Origin: Amorphophallus konjac
Taxonomy: Eukaryota; Streptophyta; Magnoliopsida; Alismatales; Araceae
DNA: 64,000 nt
Assembly: GCA_022559845.1 (NCBI GenBank)
Contig: CM040125.1
Coordinates: 322,407,829-322,471,828 of the forward strand
Reading direction: 5' to 3'
The notes under the pieces were generated by a model that worked only from the letters and a program-made list of their open reading frames with translations, was not told the DNA's origin and did no database searches. Position numbers and translations under genes: made by a program. Shown here piece by piece: positions 21,296-33,478 of this stretch (position 1 is its first letter; each line of letters opens with the position of its first letter).

Positions 21296-24200
21296 TGTAG
21301 TAACCCTGATAAATGAATATTGAAATAAAAGTAAAAACATACATAGTACAGAAGTAATACAGACAAAATAAAGCAAATTAAAAATAACGCCTCTGAGTAA
21401 GGCGTTAATTTAAAAATAAACGCCTCTACATACGGCGTGACTAAAGAAAGGACGCCCACGCATGTGGTCGTCAACTCTCACGCGACCAAATAGGCAAGTA
21501 AAATAAACGCCCATGTCTTAGGCGTGTTTCAAAAACAAGGAACGCCCTTGTACAAGACGTTTCTTAAGAAACGACTTGAACAAGGTCGTTAATTAAAGAA
21601 TCAACGCCCTGACCTAAGGCGTTAATTCAGTTCGTGACCCGTTCGAACCCAGAGCTTATCCAGGGAAAGATTAACCTAATCTAGTAAGTGTCTATTAGAG
21701 TAAGGACTTTTTTAGGGATATGTTACCCTCAATCAAACACTACTTTTGTTAGGACTCCAAAATCCTATAAATAGTCTTGATCGAACAACCCTAAACCTAT
21801 TTGGACTATCGAACTGCACAGGTACGTGAAGAACATATGTTCTTCTATTTTCTTCTTCTGTTCCTTTCTTATGAACGTAGCATGAGAAGAATTAATATTC
21901 TTTGTTTCTTCTATTCTTGCAGGATAAGAAGACTAACGGGTAAGTCTTCTTTCTTTCTCCTCCTTTACCTCTGTTAAGTTATTACGAAGCATAATACCTT
22001 CGTATTCTATCCTCTGTAGGTCGTTCATCTTCATCCAACGTCTGCTGCATCTTTGATTCTTACAGACCCTTCACGGTTATCTCCAAATCAACCCTTTAAG
22101 GTAGGATTTTCTCAAGTCTCGTAGCCCAAACTAAAAATAAATATAAGAAGCACCATGCATGATATATTTATACAGTTTGCATACATTTTCTGTAAATTTT
22201 TCAAGAAACGCCCTTGAATAGGGCGCTACTTTAAAAGAAACGACCATCACAGTGGTCGTTAATTAAAAGTATACGCCTTGTATACAGGCGTTAATTTCAT
22301 GAACAATCGCATGTAATCAATAATTGATCCTGTTTAAAATTCAATAAATATGAAATATCGATTCTAATATCTTGCATGACTCTACCTGTAAATTCCTGCT
22401 AATTTTCTTGTCATGATCATGTCTCCTGTCTTGGAAATTTATTTGTTGAAATATTGTAAATTCCTTGAATTCACGACCTTGACAACGTCGTTTTACACCT
22501 GTTAACGCCCCATCACAGGGCGTAAATTGAAAAGAAACGCCCCTTTCTAGGGCGCGTTTTCTGTAAATTCCTGAACTATGTATATCCTGTAAAATAAAAT
22601 TAAACAGTAACGCCCCTTTCCAGGGCGTGTTTTAAATAAATCCTGAAAATTATTTATATTCTGTCAAATATTTAAATAATGAGACGCCTGCTTATATAGT
22701 CGTCAACTCTGAAGAAACGCCCCTGTCCAGGGCGCGTTTTATATAAATTATTGAAATAATGAAATTCTGTAAAACGGGACATATGTAAACGCCCTTATGT
22801 TAGGCGTTACTTACCTGACTAACGCCCCTGACTAGGGCGTGTTTTTCATGAATTAATAAAATTATTGAAAATTCTGTAAAATAGAAATATGTAAACGCCC
22901 TTCTGTTAGGCGTTAATTACTTGAGAAACGACCTGACCTAAGTCGTTATTTTACTGTAAAACTGATTTTTCCCTATTTTTGTTAACCGATGATTTCATAT
23001 GTTATATAATATATATATCGGCACTATTCTCCACTCCGTGAGTATAGTCCCACGTTTCACGTTGTTTCATCGATCACACTCAACTCTCATTGACATACAA
23101 GCTCTCCATTGGACATTCCGTTCCTTTGGACTAGCGAGTTAGTCATAGAGACCTCCGTAAGACTCCTCGTAGCCTTGGATTCCCTCAAGGCCGACTGAGC
23201 TGGTTGTACCCTAAAAACCCATTACACGATCCTTACCATGTCAATCTAAAGAAACATGGTATACCGGCCCTTATGATTATACAAAGAGTATATCATAAGA
23301 AATTCTTAATGGGATGATGATATCATGCCATATCATGTCGTTCTTGTAAACCTCAATTCTATGATAAGAATGAGGGTATCTTGCTTGATCTAATGGTTAT
23401 GTGGACCTCAATTCTATATAAAGAATGTCCATATTGATTTGTCATGGGACCTAAGTTAAGGGAACCATATTCTACCTAGTTTTATTGATATCGTGATTTT
23501 ACCGTTATTATCGCCAATCTATGTCCTTTGTCATATTTTTGGACTCTATTCTGTCAAAGTTGTCATACATGTCTACAAGCTTGAATATTGAAACTCTATA
23601 TTGGCTATATAAACAAGAGTGGATGTCAAAAATACATGATAAATGCCTGTGCATATAGGGCCCGATCTGGTCCTGGGAGGAGCACCCGAAAGTACTTGTG
23701 CCCATGGGAGTTAAAATGATAAGGTATCTGGCATTATACCGAGTACTTGACTTGCTTGATTGGACATTCCACACACATCTTGTACTTGAATCGTACTTGA
23801 CTTTACATGAAATGCGTGGCCCGAAAAAGGGTAATTTACTTGCTTGATACATGATAGCCAAAGTTCTGGACATGACTTGTTAAACGTGCTTGCTTGAATA
23901 CCTTGAATACACTTGTCTTCTTGTTGGAAGTTCATGATTAAGTTCATCTTATTTCTTGATATTACATTCTCTCTATCTTATCGTTTTATGCGAGCATGCA
24001 TAGCTTTATTGCATTCATGAAAGATGTAATTACTTAAACCCCTTGCTAGTACTTGAGATATAATTTCCTACTGAGCGTTCGCTCATTCCGTTTGTCCCTT
24101 TGTACTTTTCAGGTAAGTCCGACGACGATGGAAGTCAATTGGAAGGGAATGTTCAAGAGTGAAAGTGATAGAGCTGCTCAAGTGTCGTCTAGTCTTTCCT

Positions 24201-24413
24201 ATAGTTTCTTGAGTCAAATATGTATTCTTTTCTTTTTTTATTAAACAGAGTATTGGATTTGTAATAGTCTATCCATTATGAAATAAAGGATTGGGTTATC
24301 TTGCTATTTTGCGCATCTCTGTCTTTGCGTCGAATACACGACCACTCTGATTGATATGATTGATATAGACACGTCGCGCATCTCCGGGTATCTTCCGCGC
24401 TCGGGGCGTGACA
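21296..24413 (+). repeat. Tekay-1 3' LTR (3118 bp)
   Basis: Near-identical to 13572-16688, with the same TATA box, inverted-repeat array (21386-22946), conserved block (23143-23208) and end TGACA. The differences seen are scattered single bases, mostly transitions. Confidence 0.94.
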
Positions 24414-24418
24414 GCAGA
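24414..24418. repeat. Target-site duplication GCAGA, right of Tekay-1
   Basis: Identical to 13567-13571. Confidence 0.93.
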
Positions 24419-24452
24419 CTTCCACGGGTGGCTAGCCGTCTTTCCCAATCAA
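24419..24452 (+). repeat. Tat/Retand-like LTR, continuation after Tekay-1
   Basis: CTTCCACGGGTGGCTAGCC continues the LTR interrupted at 13571. The right limit near CCCAATCA is a guess. Confidence 0.4.
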
Positions 24453-25018
24453 ACAAATCTTAAAAGTGTGGTACAAGATTCGGGAGACCATTTTTCCACC
24501 TCTACAATATCAATCAATTTCCTATTCGATTCGAGCATTCATTCATTCATTGGTAATTGAAATATATAGAGTCAATCTTGCATTGCATTCTAGTGCAATG
24601 CCAACACCACTGGTCAATACTCCGTGGTTAATGAGTAATTTGGGTGCTCCTCCTAGGTCCCGATCGGGCCCTATATGCATAGACATTGGGGTTATTTAGA
24701 CCGTAGTCCCATTTAAGGTTTTTGGACAATTTCCATTCAATAAATAATGGCCAAATGGATCCAAGAAAAAGTAATGTTCCAACAGCATGAAAGGAATCAA
24801 GTAAACTATATGGCATTACAATTGCGATTTCTGTCAAGAATCTCATTGAAATAAGGACTAAGCATAGAACTCTAAGATATCAATTGAATTGAATTTCCTA
24901 AGGGAACCAGAAGACATAAGCTTGTAAGGATGATAATCAGACCAATACATTGGTCAAAATGCATCAAAATCGTTAATATCATACTTGTAAAGCCTTAATA
25001 AAATGAAATCAATGAACG
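24453..25018 (-). repeat. Tekay-like LTR fragment (resumes at 49705)
   Basis: On the minus strand about 24640-24690 reads GCATATAGGGCCCGATC ... CTAGGAGGAGCACCC, matching Tekay-1 LTR positions ~15927-15963. The fragment on the other side of LARD-1 (49705-50200) contains the conserved block that precedes this motif in Tekay-1. Joined across LARD-1 the order and spacing agree, so both pieces are one minus-strand LTR split by LARD-1. The small hydrophobic reading frame here is not a gene. Confidence 0.6.
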
Positions 25019-25023
25019 GGCAC
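25019..25023. repeat. Target-site duplication GGCAC, left of LARD-1
   Basis: GGCAC here and at 49700-49704, flanking an element of almost 25 kb including nested inserts. Confidence 0.9.
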
Positions 25024-26889
25024 TGTAACGACCCGAGAATCCGATTACCAGGAGAGACCCGATAACCCGAGACTCGAACCGCCGCCCACGAGCCGGGGGG
25101 GCTCGGAAGGGCTAAAAGTATTGTGGAGGCACAAAGAAATAGGAAATAAAGCAGGATAATTCAACAATTAACAGAAATAAGAAACAACTACAGCTACAAC
25201 AGAGTCCAGTCCAACAGAGAGTACAATCTAAAGCAGTAAAAACGTACCACATGCCAAGTGAACACTCGACCCGGTGAGCTGGCAACTGAGAACCTCTTAA
25301 CCGCACCCTCGAACCTCGAGGAAGAACCGCCACACCTGAAAAGCAGGGAATGAGTCTCCAAAATAGAGACTCAACAGGGATCCCGTGGAACCCCAACCGG
25401 AAACGACGGCGGTGGCGGAAAGGAAGGTTGTAACCACAAGTGCAACAGTAATAGCAGGAACAGCGAACCGGTGGCCGATCAAAACTCGGCACTACAGCTA
25501 CTCCTACTGTACCAGAACCACACCCCGATCTCATGGTCGGGGCTACCGAACTACACTAGTATTGCTTACCGAAGTAAAAACCCATGGCAACCATGCCGTA
25601 GAGGCCTGTCTCCCAGGGCACGGCCAACCTAGACACACTGTCCAAGGTGCAACCCTGACCACCTGGTCATGGGTACTGTACAACAAGACACAACCACGGT
25701 AAAGCTACTAGCACCAGTCTCACGGCATGAAAACCGATACACTTGCCACAGCGAGACAACCGAAACTCAACTGTCAACACGACCGAAAACCCGAAGGTCA
25801 AAGTCACGGAAACTGACAGTCTGTCACTCTCTGTCCAGAACAGGAGTACCTCCCACTAGAAGCAAGGCCGAATGCGTCCACTAACGTCTTAATCCGCGCC
25901 TCAGGTGTCTCCCTCCGACCCAGCGGGAACTGAGACACCGTACAAGTAACCATAAACAAGTGACTACCTGGGGTCACGCCCGTCGACGTGGGTCCAACCG
26001 CCCCCAACCACGTGTGCACACACAGACCGTCCGTCCCTGGTCTGGCCCTCTGACCAGTTTTCCCCTCAGCTGAACTCTGGCTGCTAGATGCGGGTCCTGA
26101 TGGAAACCGGTCCACAAACCGTCTCTAAGGGTAGCCTCTCCACCACTCCCAGGTGGGACCACACGCGTGTAAACAGGCTACAACTAGTGGAGGGTCACTA
26201 CGGAGTATAGTCTCAAGTCAACGAAAAACAACGTCCGAACCCGACGACGTACGGGGACCATCCCACGTACCAGCACCGTCGCACGGTGACCACAGTCGGA
26301 GAAGAAACAGAACTCACGGTCCACGGGCCGCACACTCGGCCACGTAGAAATGTGGAAACACGGTTCCCAAGGTAGCACACAGGCCGCCAAACCAAATCCC
26401 ACTCTCAGGGAAAGGCAAGAACTCTCCAACCCAAGGCTGGCAACTGGACTCGCAGTCCAAGGCCACACACATGGCCCACGCGGAAAACACAGAAGCACGA
26501 TTCCCAGGGCAACACACAAGCTGTCACGCCGATAACTGGAGTCACAGTCCAAGGCCAAACACATGGCCCACTCGGGAATCATCTTCGGAGAAAACTCACG
26601 GCATGCAGGGGAGACCCCACCGCACACCCACCGACACACGGTGACTTGGTCTAGCATAACACGAAAGCCCGCCACGTGAGAAGTCACCCGAACTCTCAAA
26701 CCCATGGGCACACTAAATGAGGTAACACGGTCCTCTCGACACCCTCAAAACACGGACACAGAATCCCACGGGTGTCTGGGACACTCACGAGACCGCAGGT
26801 CGACCACTAGGTTCCAACCGGTCGACCGGGGATCCACACATCGCGGAACAAGGCGGAGAACATGAAAACTCACCTCGGCACAACACAGA

Positions 26890-27455
26890 GCCTGACGGTC
26901 AAGCCTTAGGCCGTCACAGTCTGTAACGGTCCAAGCCTCGACCGTCACAACAACCCTAACGCTCCCACACATGGCCGTCAGACACTAGGCTAATAATTGG
27001 CTGTGACGTGCCTACCCTGGTGCGTCACAGTCTCTAACGCGCCAGCACTGGCGCATCACAGTCTGTGACGTGCCAGCCCGGATGCGTCACAAGACAAGAC
27101 AAAACCAACTGTGACGTGTCCCGCTCGGTGCGTCACAGTCTGTAACGGACCAACTCTGGTGCATTACAAGTTGGGAATGCGTCCGCTCTGACGCACCCAC
27201 ACAGGGGCGTTACAAGGCAGTGATACGCCAGCCTTGGGGCGTCACAGGCCTTAACCCCAACGGTCAAAACCAACGAACGGAAGCCAACGGTCAGATCATC
27301 CCTGACGGTCCAACCCAGGCGCGTCACAGCGTCGTGGCGGTCTATCGTGGGACCGTCACACCCACAGACCACCAAAAGGCTAACGGGCCCTGTGACGCAC
27401 CCACCTTGGGGCGTCAAAGGCTGTGACGGTCACTGGAAGGACCGTCACACCCGTC
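26890..27455 (-). repeat. Inverted-repeat word array in LARD-1 3' LTR
   Basis: About a dozen words such as TGACGTGCCAGC...GATGCGTCAC, TGTAACGGTCC...GACCGTCACA and GGCGGTCTATCGTGGGACCG. Many are joined by CACAGTCTGTRACG. The second copy is at 32756-33320. Confidence 0.8.
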
Positions 27456-27986
27456 CGAGCGCGAAACGGCGGGAAATGACCCGAAAAACGTCCCACGCCC
27501 CCATACCTCCACGGGAGAGGGGGAAAACAAGGGGGAAGCCCCTAGCATGCATCTAAGGCCTCGGATCGGCCAAAAACGCAATGAAACGGGAGATCGGCCC
27601 ACAAGCCCTAAAACATGGATTTTTCCCCAAATCTCCCCGATTAGCCCGCTTGGCACACCACGGCCAACGAAACTCGCGGGAAAGAAATAGCACGAGCTGG
27701 GGGTCCATCTCCCTACCTCCACCGAAGATTTCGCGCCCCGAGCTCGCCGATCCACGAAGAAACACCGTTGAAGCCTCGCCGGCTCGCGACCGCGCCACGA
27801 GCTCCCACGTGCCTCCACCGCCTCGATCCTCGCCCATCGTCGCCCGCGTCCTCGCCAGCGCCGCCTCCGCCTCACCCCCACCTCGCTCCGTCGGCCGCCG
27901 GAGAAGAGAGGGGAGAAAGAGGGCGTGAGAGAAGAGAGAGGGAGGGAAGAGAGAAATGAGAGGGGAGAGAGAGAAAAAGGGAGGGG

Positions 27987-27997
27987 GTTTATATAGG
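27987..27997 (-). promoter_or_regulatory. TATA box, LARD-1 3' LTR
   Basis: Minus-strand CCTATATAAAC followed by a ~75-bp CT-rich initiator-like tract. The same arrangement is at 49351-49361 in the 5' LTR. Confidence 0.6.
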
Positions 27998-28335
27998 AAA
28001 ATCTGGAAATTTTGGAAAATACCAAAAAATAGAAAAATCACCTTTCCGCGATCCTCGGAACGCACCGATCGCAACGGTACCACACTCGCCTAGGTGAACG
28101 GCCTGGTTCACCCGCAACAAGGTTCCGAAGGAATTACCGAAACACACACCGGGAACCAGAAAACGCACGCGAAAAAGCCGCGGACGCGCTCTGGGCCTCC
28201 GAAACAGCTTCGGATCGCGCCGATCTGAACACGAAAGATGTTTGAAACATCATTTCAGACATAACGCAGCCAGATTCATAGGAAACGCAGATCTGGGACC
28301 CGAGAAGGAGGATTCGCAGAACCCGGGACATTATA

Positions 28336-28352
28336 GCCCTTCCCCCTTAAAG
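28336..28352 (-). other. Polypurine tract, LARD-1
   Basis: Minus-strand CTTTAAGGGGGAAGGGC directly before the 3' LTR. Confidence 0.75.
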
Positions 28353-30870
28353 GAATTTCATCCTCGCAATTCAAGACCTAGCACGAAGTCACAGGGGAAG
28401 AACACTGAACCAACTGACAACGATGTCAGAGTCCCAACATAAAAAACCTCGATTCTCATGAAAACACCGTTCCTGAGGGACGCAGCCAGACTTACAATCA
28501 CAAATAACACCTCGCTCTGCGTGCCGTGCACACCGGCCACCAGAGCAGGTATATACCAGAGGACACAGTCCGGCATCACCTCAGACACCACGGAAACCAA
28601 TCAAGGCGCCGCAGCTACAATCTTGCTCACCGAGGAGACACAGCCCTCGTACGAGAAATAGCTACCGATGCAACCCATGGTCGGCATACGACCTAGACGC
28701 CAATTTCGCAAACCCATCGACTGGTCTCACGCCCGCCATAAAGGAACAGCCAAAATCGAGCTCCCATCAGCTCACGCAGCCATCTCAACAGACCGCAACC
28801 AGAATAATGGCTCAGCACCAAGAAACACCCCACACATGGCAAGCTGAAAGCCAGACATAACACCGTGCCAACTCTTGTCAGAAGATAAACTTCGACAAAG
28901 CCCAGATCCCATCCGGAAGGCACATCATAAAAACGACCACCAAAGGTCTCGATGGCACACGGCTCTCGCCACACTCGAGCCCCGATAACCAGCATCTTCT
29001 GTCTGTGAAAGACCATCCACTGGTCGCCAGATACACGTCAACGGGAAACCTTCATCGGCCCAACAGGCACGATCTAACTCACAACAGGCCATCCGCTGAC
29101 TCACACATAGATAATTACGACCATGGGCTGAACTCATCTCGGACACTGCATCCGAGCTCGATCATCGGGCCAACTCGACCCTCACAAGGGAGCACGATGA
29201 AACCAATTGACAAGATCATGGTGTCTTCAGTCATCACCTCACTTGACTCAGACTTATAGGATATCATCCCGTGCTGGTCACCAAACCAGGGATAACCATC
29301 GTGACACCATCGTCCCATCAAGGACCACCCTTTCAACGCCAATCTCACTAAAAAGGCCTCCGCCCACAGGCGCCACTCTTACGTCTGGTCTCATCACATT
29401 CCTCGACCTCCGTCAGGTGACATCCTCAACAACCTCATCCAAGTCCAACACCGACGCCTGACACGGCTTCCATCTCAGGAACATGGTACTCATGCGGCGC
29501 ACTAGCCAGCACATTCCCCAACACTTCATCTTGCCAGTGCCAGGGACCATAATACCTCGAGTAACAGCACGGCAACAACACGTTTCACACCGAGGAACCA
29601 ATCATCCGATGCTCAATGCAAACTCAGGAATCCGCCCATAGCAACCAACGCTACGATCCTGAACCAGTGGGTCACAAGCCTCCACGCTTCCGCTGCGCAC
29701 TCTGATCCACGCGCACAGCCACAAATTCTCAGAAACACCGTCCAACCAGCACACGTCCTTTCGGAGCAGCACCAGCACCCTTACACGACAAGGGAATGGG
29801 CGTGACTTCTCACGGGCAACCACCTTGCGAAGACAAGGAGCACGTCTCGCACGGACTTCATGGCACACAAGGCCAACCAATCCGAACACACAATGCAAGA
29901 CGGCAATCCTAGCCAAACACAATCTCTCCAACCAAAGGAAAAACCAGTGCACTTTCGACCAACGGAAGAAGTCCACGCTCGACCTGACCTCAAACCTCAT
30001 GCATGCTGGGAACAACACCTTACAGCACCGAGAAAACCATCACCACGTCAGGTCAGCGCCTCCGACACACACGGCGAGTGTCACGTCAGACCACAATCAC
30101 AGCATCTTTTGATGCACCACCACTGCAATTCCTCGAACTGCAGTACACCGCACCAAGAGCCGCTACACGAGCCATAAGGACAACCACCGACGCTCATCCT
30201 CGAGTCCCGAAACTCACCGCGGAACCTTCACACCTCAGACCAAATCCAAGGCGAACACACCCATTTGCACACGAGAGCGCAGGAGCAAGACTTACTGGGA
30301 CACCACAACCCAATCCTGTCTCGAAATCCGCAAGAATAATTAGGACCAACATGTCATTTCTGACGCCATAGAGTAGGACAAGAACATCAGGCTCGTCGAA
30401 ACAGTAGCTCACCGAGAAGATCATCCGCTCACCCGAGCACACTTCTCGATCAGAACACCTCAGGAGCTGGACAAACCTCAAGCTGGAGTGGCCAAAAACT
30501 GACAGCAGCTCCCTCGAAGCACGCTCACGCCCACTTAATCACGAACAATCCTCTCTAGCCACCTGACCATGCTATAGATTCCTCGAACGCATCACCGCGA
30601 GTTCACGCCTGCCAGCAACCTCTGCCCAACACAGCACAACCATGGCCACCACCGATGAGGGAGAAGGCTCTCAACCTCGATCCTTAGACCCCATGATGGC
30701 ACGAAAACCACGGACATCAACCACCTTCACAGAGCCATACAGCGCACTCAAGCTCTCAAGCGAGAAACTAGGCGGAAAGTAAACACAAAACCCTATGCCA
30801 GCTACCAACTGTACTGGACCTCATGGACTCTGATCACTGCAATATTTAGAATTCCTACGTACGTCCACAA
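28353..30870 (-). other. LARD-1 internal region, no coding capacity seen
   Basis: About 2.5 kb between primer-binding site and polypurine tract. The longest frames on the sense strand are about 60-140 codons, with no zinc knuckle, DTG/DSG, YxDD or DDE motif. I see no tandem repeats. It may hold a packaging signal, which cannot be recognised by eye. Confidence 0.6.
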
Positions 30871-30887
30871 CCACCGCTCTGATACAA
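30871..30887 (-). other. Primer-binding site variant, LARD-1
   Basis: Minus-strand TTGTATCAGAGCGGTGG, two bases from the LTR end. It differs by one base from the usual TGGTATCAGAGC core, so priming by tRNA-iMet would carry a mismatch at the second position. Confidence 0.75.
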
Positions 30888-30889
30888 GC

Positions 30890-33478
30890 TGTAACGACCC
30901 GAGAATCCGATTACCGGAAGAGACCCGATAACCCGAGACTTGAACTGCCGCCCACGAGCTGGGAGGGCTCGGAAGGGCTAAAAGGAGTGTGGAGGCACAA
31001 AGAAATAGGAAATAAAGTAGGATAATTCAACAATTAACAGAAATAAGAAATAACTACAGCTACAACAAAGTCCAGTCCAACAGAAAGTACAGTCTAAAGT
31101 AGTAAAAACGTACCACATGCCAAGTGAACACTCGGCCCGGCGAGCTGGCAACTGAGAACCTCTGAACCGTACCCTCGAACCTCGAGGAAGAACCACCACA
31201 CTTGAAAAGTAGGGAATGAGTCTCCAAAATAGAGACTCAGTAGGGATCCCGCGGAACCCCAACCGGAAACAACGACAGTGGCAGAAAGGAAGGCTATAAC
31301 AACAAGTGCAACAGTAACAGCAGGAATAGCGAACCAGTGGCCGGTCAAAACTCGGCACTACATCTACTTCTATTGTACCAGAACCACACCCGATCTCACG
31401 GTCGGGGCTACCGAACTACACTAGTATCGCTTACCAAAGTAAAAACCCACGGCAACCATGCCGTAGAGGCCTATCTCCTAGGACACGGCCAACCTAGACA
31501 CACTGTCCAAGGTGCAACCCTGACCACCTAGTCACGGGTACCGCACAACAAGATGCAACCTCGGTAAAGCTACTAGCACCAATCTCACGGCACTAAAACC
31601 GACACATGTGCCACGGTGAGGCAACCAAAACTCAATTGTCAACACAACCGAAAACCTGAAGGTCGAAGTCACGGAAACTAACAGTCTGTCACTCTCTGTC
31701 CAGAACAGGAGTACCTCCCACTAGAAGCAAGGCCGAATGCGTCCACTGACGTCTTAGTCCGTGCCTCAGGTGTCTCCCTCCGGCCCAACTGGAACTGAGA
31801 CACCGTACAAGTAACCACAAACAAGTTACTAGCTGGGGTCACGCCCGTCGACGTGGGTCCAACCGCCCCCAACCATGTGTGCACACACAGACCGTCCATC
31901 CCTGGTCTGGCCCTCTGACCGGTTTTCCCCTCAGTCGGACTCTGGCTGCTAGACGCGGGGCCCCATGAAAATTGGTCCACAAATCATCTCTAAGGGTAGC
32001 CTCTCCACCACTCCCTGGTGGGACCACACGCGTGTAAGCAAACTACAACGAGTGGAGGGTCACTACGGAGTAGAGTCATAAGTCAACGAAAAACAACGTC
32101 CGAACCCTACGACGTACGGGCACCATCCCACGTATCAGCACCATCGCACGGTGACCACAGTCAGAGAAGACACGGAACTCACGGTCCATGGGCCGCACAC
32201 CCGGCCACGTAGAAACGCGGAAACACAGTTCCCAAGGTAGCTTGCAGGCCGCCAAACCAAATCCCACTCTCAGAGAAAGGCGGGAAGTCTCCAGCCCCAG
32301 GCTGGCAACTGGACTCGTAGTCCAAGGCCACACACATGGCCCACGCGGAAAACACAGAAGCATGATTCCCCGGGCAATGCACAAGCTGCCACGCCGATAA
32401 CTGGACTCACAGTCTAAGGCCAAACACATGGCCCACTCGGGAATCATCTTTTGAGAACACTCACGGCATGCGGGGGAGACCCCACCGCACACCCACCGAC
32501 ACACGGTGACTCGGTCTAGCATAACACGAAAGCCCGACATGTGAGAAGTCACCAAGACTCTCAAACCCATGGGCACGTTAAACGAGGTAACATGATCCTC
32601 CCGACACCCTCAAAACGCGGACACAGAATCCCACCGGTGTCTGGGACACTCACAAGACTGCAAGTCGACCACTGGGTCCAAACCGGGTCGACCGGGGATC
32701 CACACATCGCGGAACAAGGCGGAGAACACAAAAACTCGCCTCGGTGAAACACAGAGCCTGACGGTCTAGCCTTAGGCCATCACAGTCTGTAACGGTCCAA
32801 GCCTCGACCATCACAACAACCCTAACGCACCCACATAGGGCCGTCAGACACTAGGCTAAAAACTGGCTGTGACGCGCCTACCCTGGTGCCTCACGGTCTC
32901 TAACGCGCCAGCCTTGGCGCGTCACAGTCTGTGACGCGCCAGCCCTGATGCGTCATAAGACAAGATGAGACCAACTGTGATGCATCCCGCTTGGTGCGTC
33001 ACAGTCTATAACGGACCAACTCTGGTGCGTTACAAGTTGGAAATGCGTCCGCTCTGATGCACCCACACAGGGGCGTTACAAGGCTGTGACGCGCCAGCCT
33101 TTGTGCGTCACAGGCCTTAACCCCAATGGTCAAAACCAACGAACGGAAGCCAATGGTCAGATCATCCCTGATGGTCCAACCTAGGCGCGTCACAGCGCTG
33201 TGGCGGTCTATCGTGGGACCGTCACACCCACAGACCACCAAAAGGCTAACAGGCCCTGTGACGCACCCACCTTGGGGCGTCACAGGCTGTGACGGTCACT
33301 TGAAGGACCGTCACACCCGTCCGAGCGTGAAACGGCAGGAAACGACCCGAAAAATGTCCCACGCCCCCATACCTCCATGGGAGAGGGGGGAAAACAAGGG
33401 GGAAGCCCCCCAATAGCCCCTAGCATGCATCTAAGGCCTCAGGTCGGCCAAAAACGCAATGAAACGGGAGATCGGCCC
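30890..33478 (-). repeat. LARD-1 5' LTR, U5-side part (resumes at 48965)
   Basis: Homologous to 25024-27600. Ends at the GGCCC duplication, where the solo LTR is inserted. Carries the second copy of the inverted-repeat word array (32756-33320). Confidence 0.85.
33474..33478. repeat. Target-site duplication GGCCC, left of solo LTR
   Basis: GGCCC here and at 48960-48964. Without the insert the LARD-1 LTR reads GATCGGCCCACAAGCCC, exactly as in the 3' LTR at about 27592-27608. Confidence 0.93.

Larger units (their letters stand above)
13572..24413 (+). mobile_element. Tekay-1: complete Ty3/gypsy chromovirus (Tekay/Del type)
   Basis: A 10.8-kb element: two ~3.1-kb LTRs (TGTAG...TGACA), primer-binding site TGGTATCAGAGCC, gag, protease, RT, RNase H, integrase, chromodomain, polypurine tract, and a perfect GCAGA duplication on both sides. 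By eye the LTRs differ at roughly 20 of ~3117 positions, under 1%, making it the youngest dateable insertion here. It sits inside a Tat/Retand-like LTR. Pol is a full-length open frame; gag has a premature stop and frameshifts, so this copy is probably not autonomous. The chromodomain and very long LTRs fit the Tekay (Del) lineage. Confidence 0.95.
25024..28335 (-). repeat. LARD-1 3' LTR (3312 bp)
   Basis: Aligns with 30890-33478 plus 48965-49699. Contains an inverted-repeat word array (26890-27455), a GC-rich leader that looks like a gene's first exon (27560-27905), a CT-rich leader in sense (27905-27985) and a TATA box (27987-27997). Reading frames in the GC-rich part are long because stops are rare there. 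Confidence 0.85.

Noticed and set aside
24628..24846. Hydrophobic minus-strand frame that first suggested an organelle membrane protein fragment
   Set aside because: The sequence around it is a Tekay-like LTR (shared GGGCCCGATC...GGAGGAGCACCC motif, and correct order with the fragment at 49705-50200).
27414..28083. Long GC-rich minus-strand frames in the LARD-1 LTR as a host gene
   Set aside because: They are present in both LTRs and have no recognisable domain; kept only as a possible captured leader.
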